Below, piece after piece: positions 5,321 through 5,378 of a DNA stretch of 5,378 bases. The notes under the pieces are model-generated. The model was not told the origin of the DNA, made no database searches, and saw only the letters and a program-made list of their open reading frames with translations. The position numbers and the translations under genes were made by a program. Location of the stretch: assembly GCA_022571135.1 (NCBI GenBank), contig JACZYK010000206.1, positions 1 to 5,378 of the forward strand, given 5' to 3'. Source of the DNA: Bacteroidota bacterium (GTDB lineage Bacteria; Bacteroidota; Rhodothermia; Rhodothermales; UBA10348). Numbering within the stretch: position 1 is the stretch's first letter; the number at the start of each line of letters is the position of its first letter.

Positions 5321-5378
5321 ATGGCTCTACTTACGCGCACGGAGGAGTTTCTCCTGCTGTCGGTCTGGCGCCTTCAGC
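5321..5378 (+). CDS. PadR-family transcriptional regulator, N-terminus (partial)
   Basis: The ATG at 5321 opens a frame that runs off the right edge after 19 residues, MALLTRTEEFLLLSVWRLQ. This matches the start of PadR-type winged-helix regulators in Bacteroidota-like and related phyla: L-T-R-x-E-E, then a leucine-rich first helix ending in W-R-L. In such genomes PadR genes often precede MacB-type ABC permease genes on the same strand, so a permease gene may follow to the right. That would also explain why a remnant of such a permease lies to the left. No Shine-Dalgarno is close to the ATG; GGGAGAGG (5290-5297) is too far upstream. With only 19 residues the call rests on one helix. Confidence 0.6.
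   Translation, partial: MALLTRTEEFLLLSVWRLQ

Overview
The window looks like ordinary chromosome from a Bacteroidota/Rhodothermota-type bacterium, probably marine. This is inferred from protein style, not from a marker gene. The alpha/beta hydrolase has the HGYGQ, LSRFY and WMTKEDR motifs I associate with Bacteroidota-like homologues. The MacB-type permease fragment has the N-terminus common in that group. Most starts lack a convincing Shine-Dalgarno sequence, which is also usual there. Base composition is moderately GC-rich, apart from an AT-rich patch near 5220-5280.

Layout, left to right. The 3' end of a TRAP transporter large permease gene (+) ends at 264. A leftward block follows. In transcription order it holds an SDR oxidoreductase (3627-2908), a Tat-exported TRAP solute-binding lipoprotein of the TakP type (2831-1713), a 57-codon remnant resembling the N-terminus of a LOG-family protein (1665-1492), a DinB-superfamily protein (1444-911) and a phospholipase/carboxylesterase-like hydrolase (933-271). 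The last two genes overlap by 23 bp. The hydrolase and the TRAP permease converge with only 6 bp between their stop codons. To the right of the SDR gene is a 134-bp divergent intergenic region with a hairpin and a near-palindrome. Then comes a complete trmH tRNA methyltransferase gene (+, 3762-4550). Its last 10 bp overlap the broken 3' end of a truncated MacB/FtsX-type ABC permease gene (-, 4930-4541). About 390 bp without a recognisable gene follows. The first 19 codons of a probable PadR-family regulator (+) run off the right edge.

The TRAP permease and the solute-binding protein very likely form one sodium-driven importer for a small organic acid (2-oxoacid or lactate class). Their genes face each other and are separated by other genes, instead of forming the usual contiguous operon. 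The hydrolase and DinB genes are probably translationally coupled, but their substrates are unknown. TrmH is housekeeping.

I saw no CRISPR array, tRNA, rRNA, insertion sequence or phage gene, and no clearly new system. The most informative oddities are two gene remnants (LOG and MacB permease), the split TRAP locus, a G8 homopolymer inside the hydrolase gene, and the short start of a PadR gene at the right edge.
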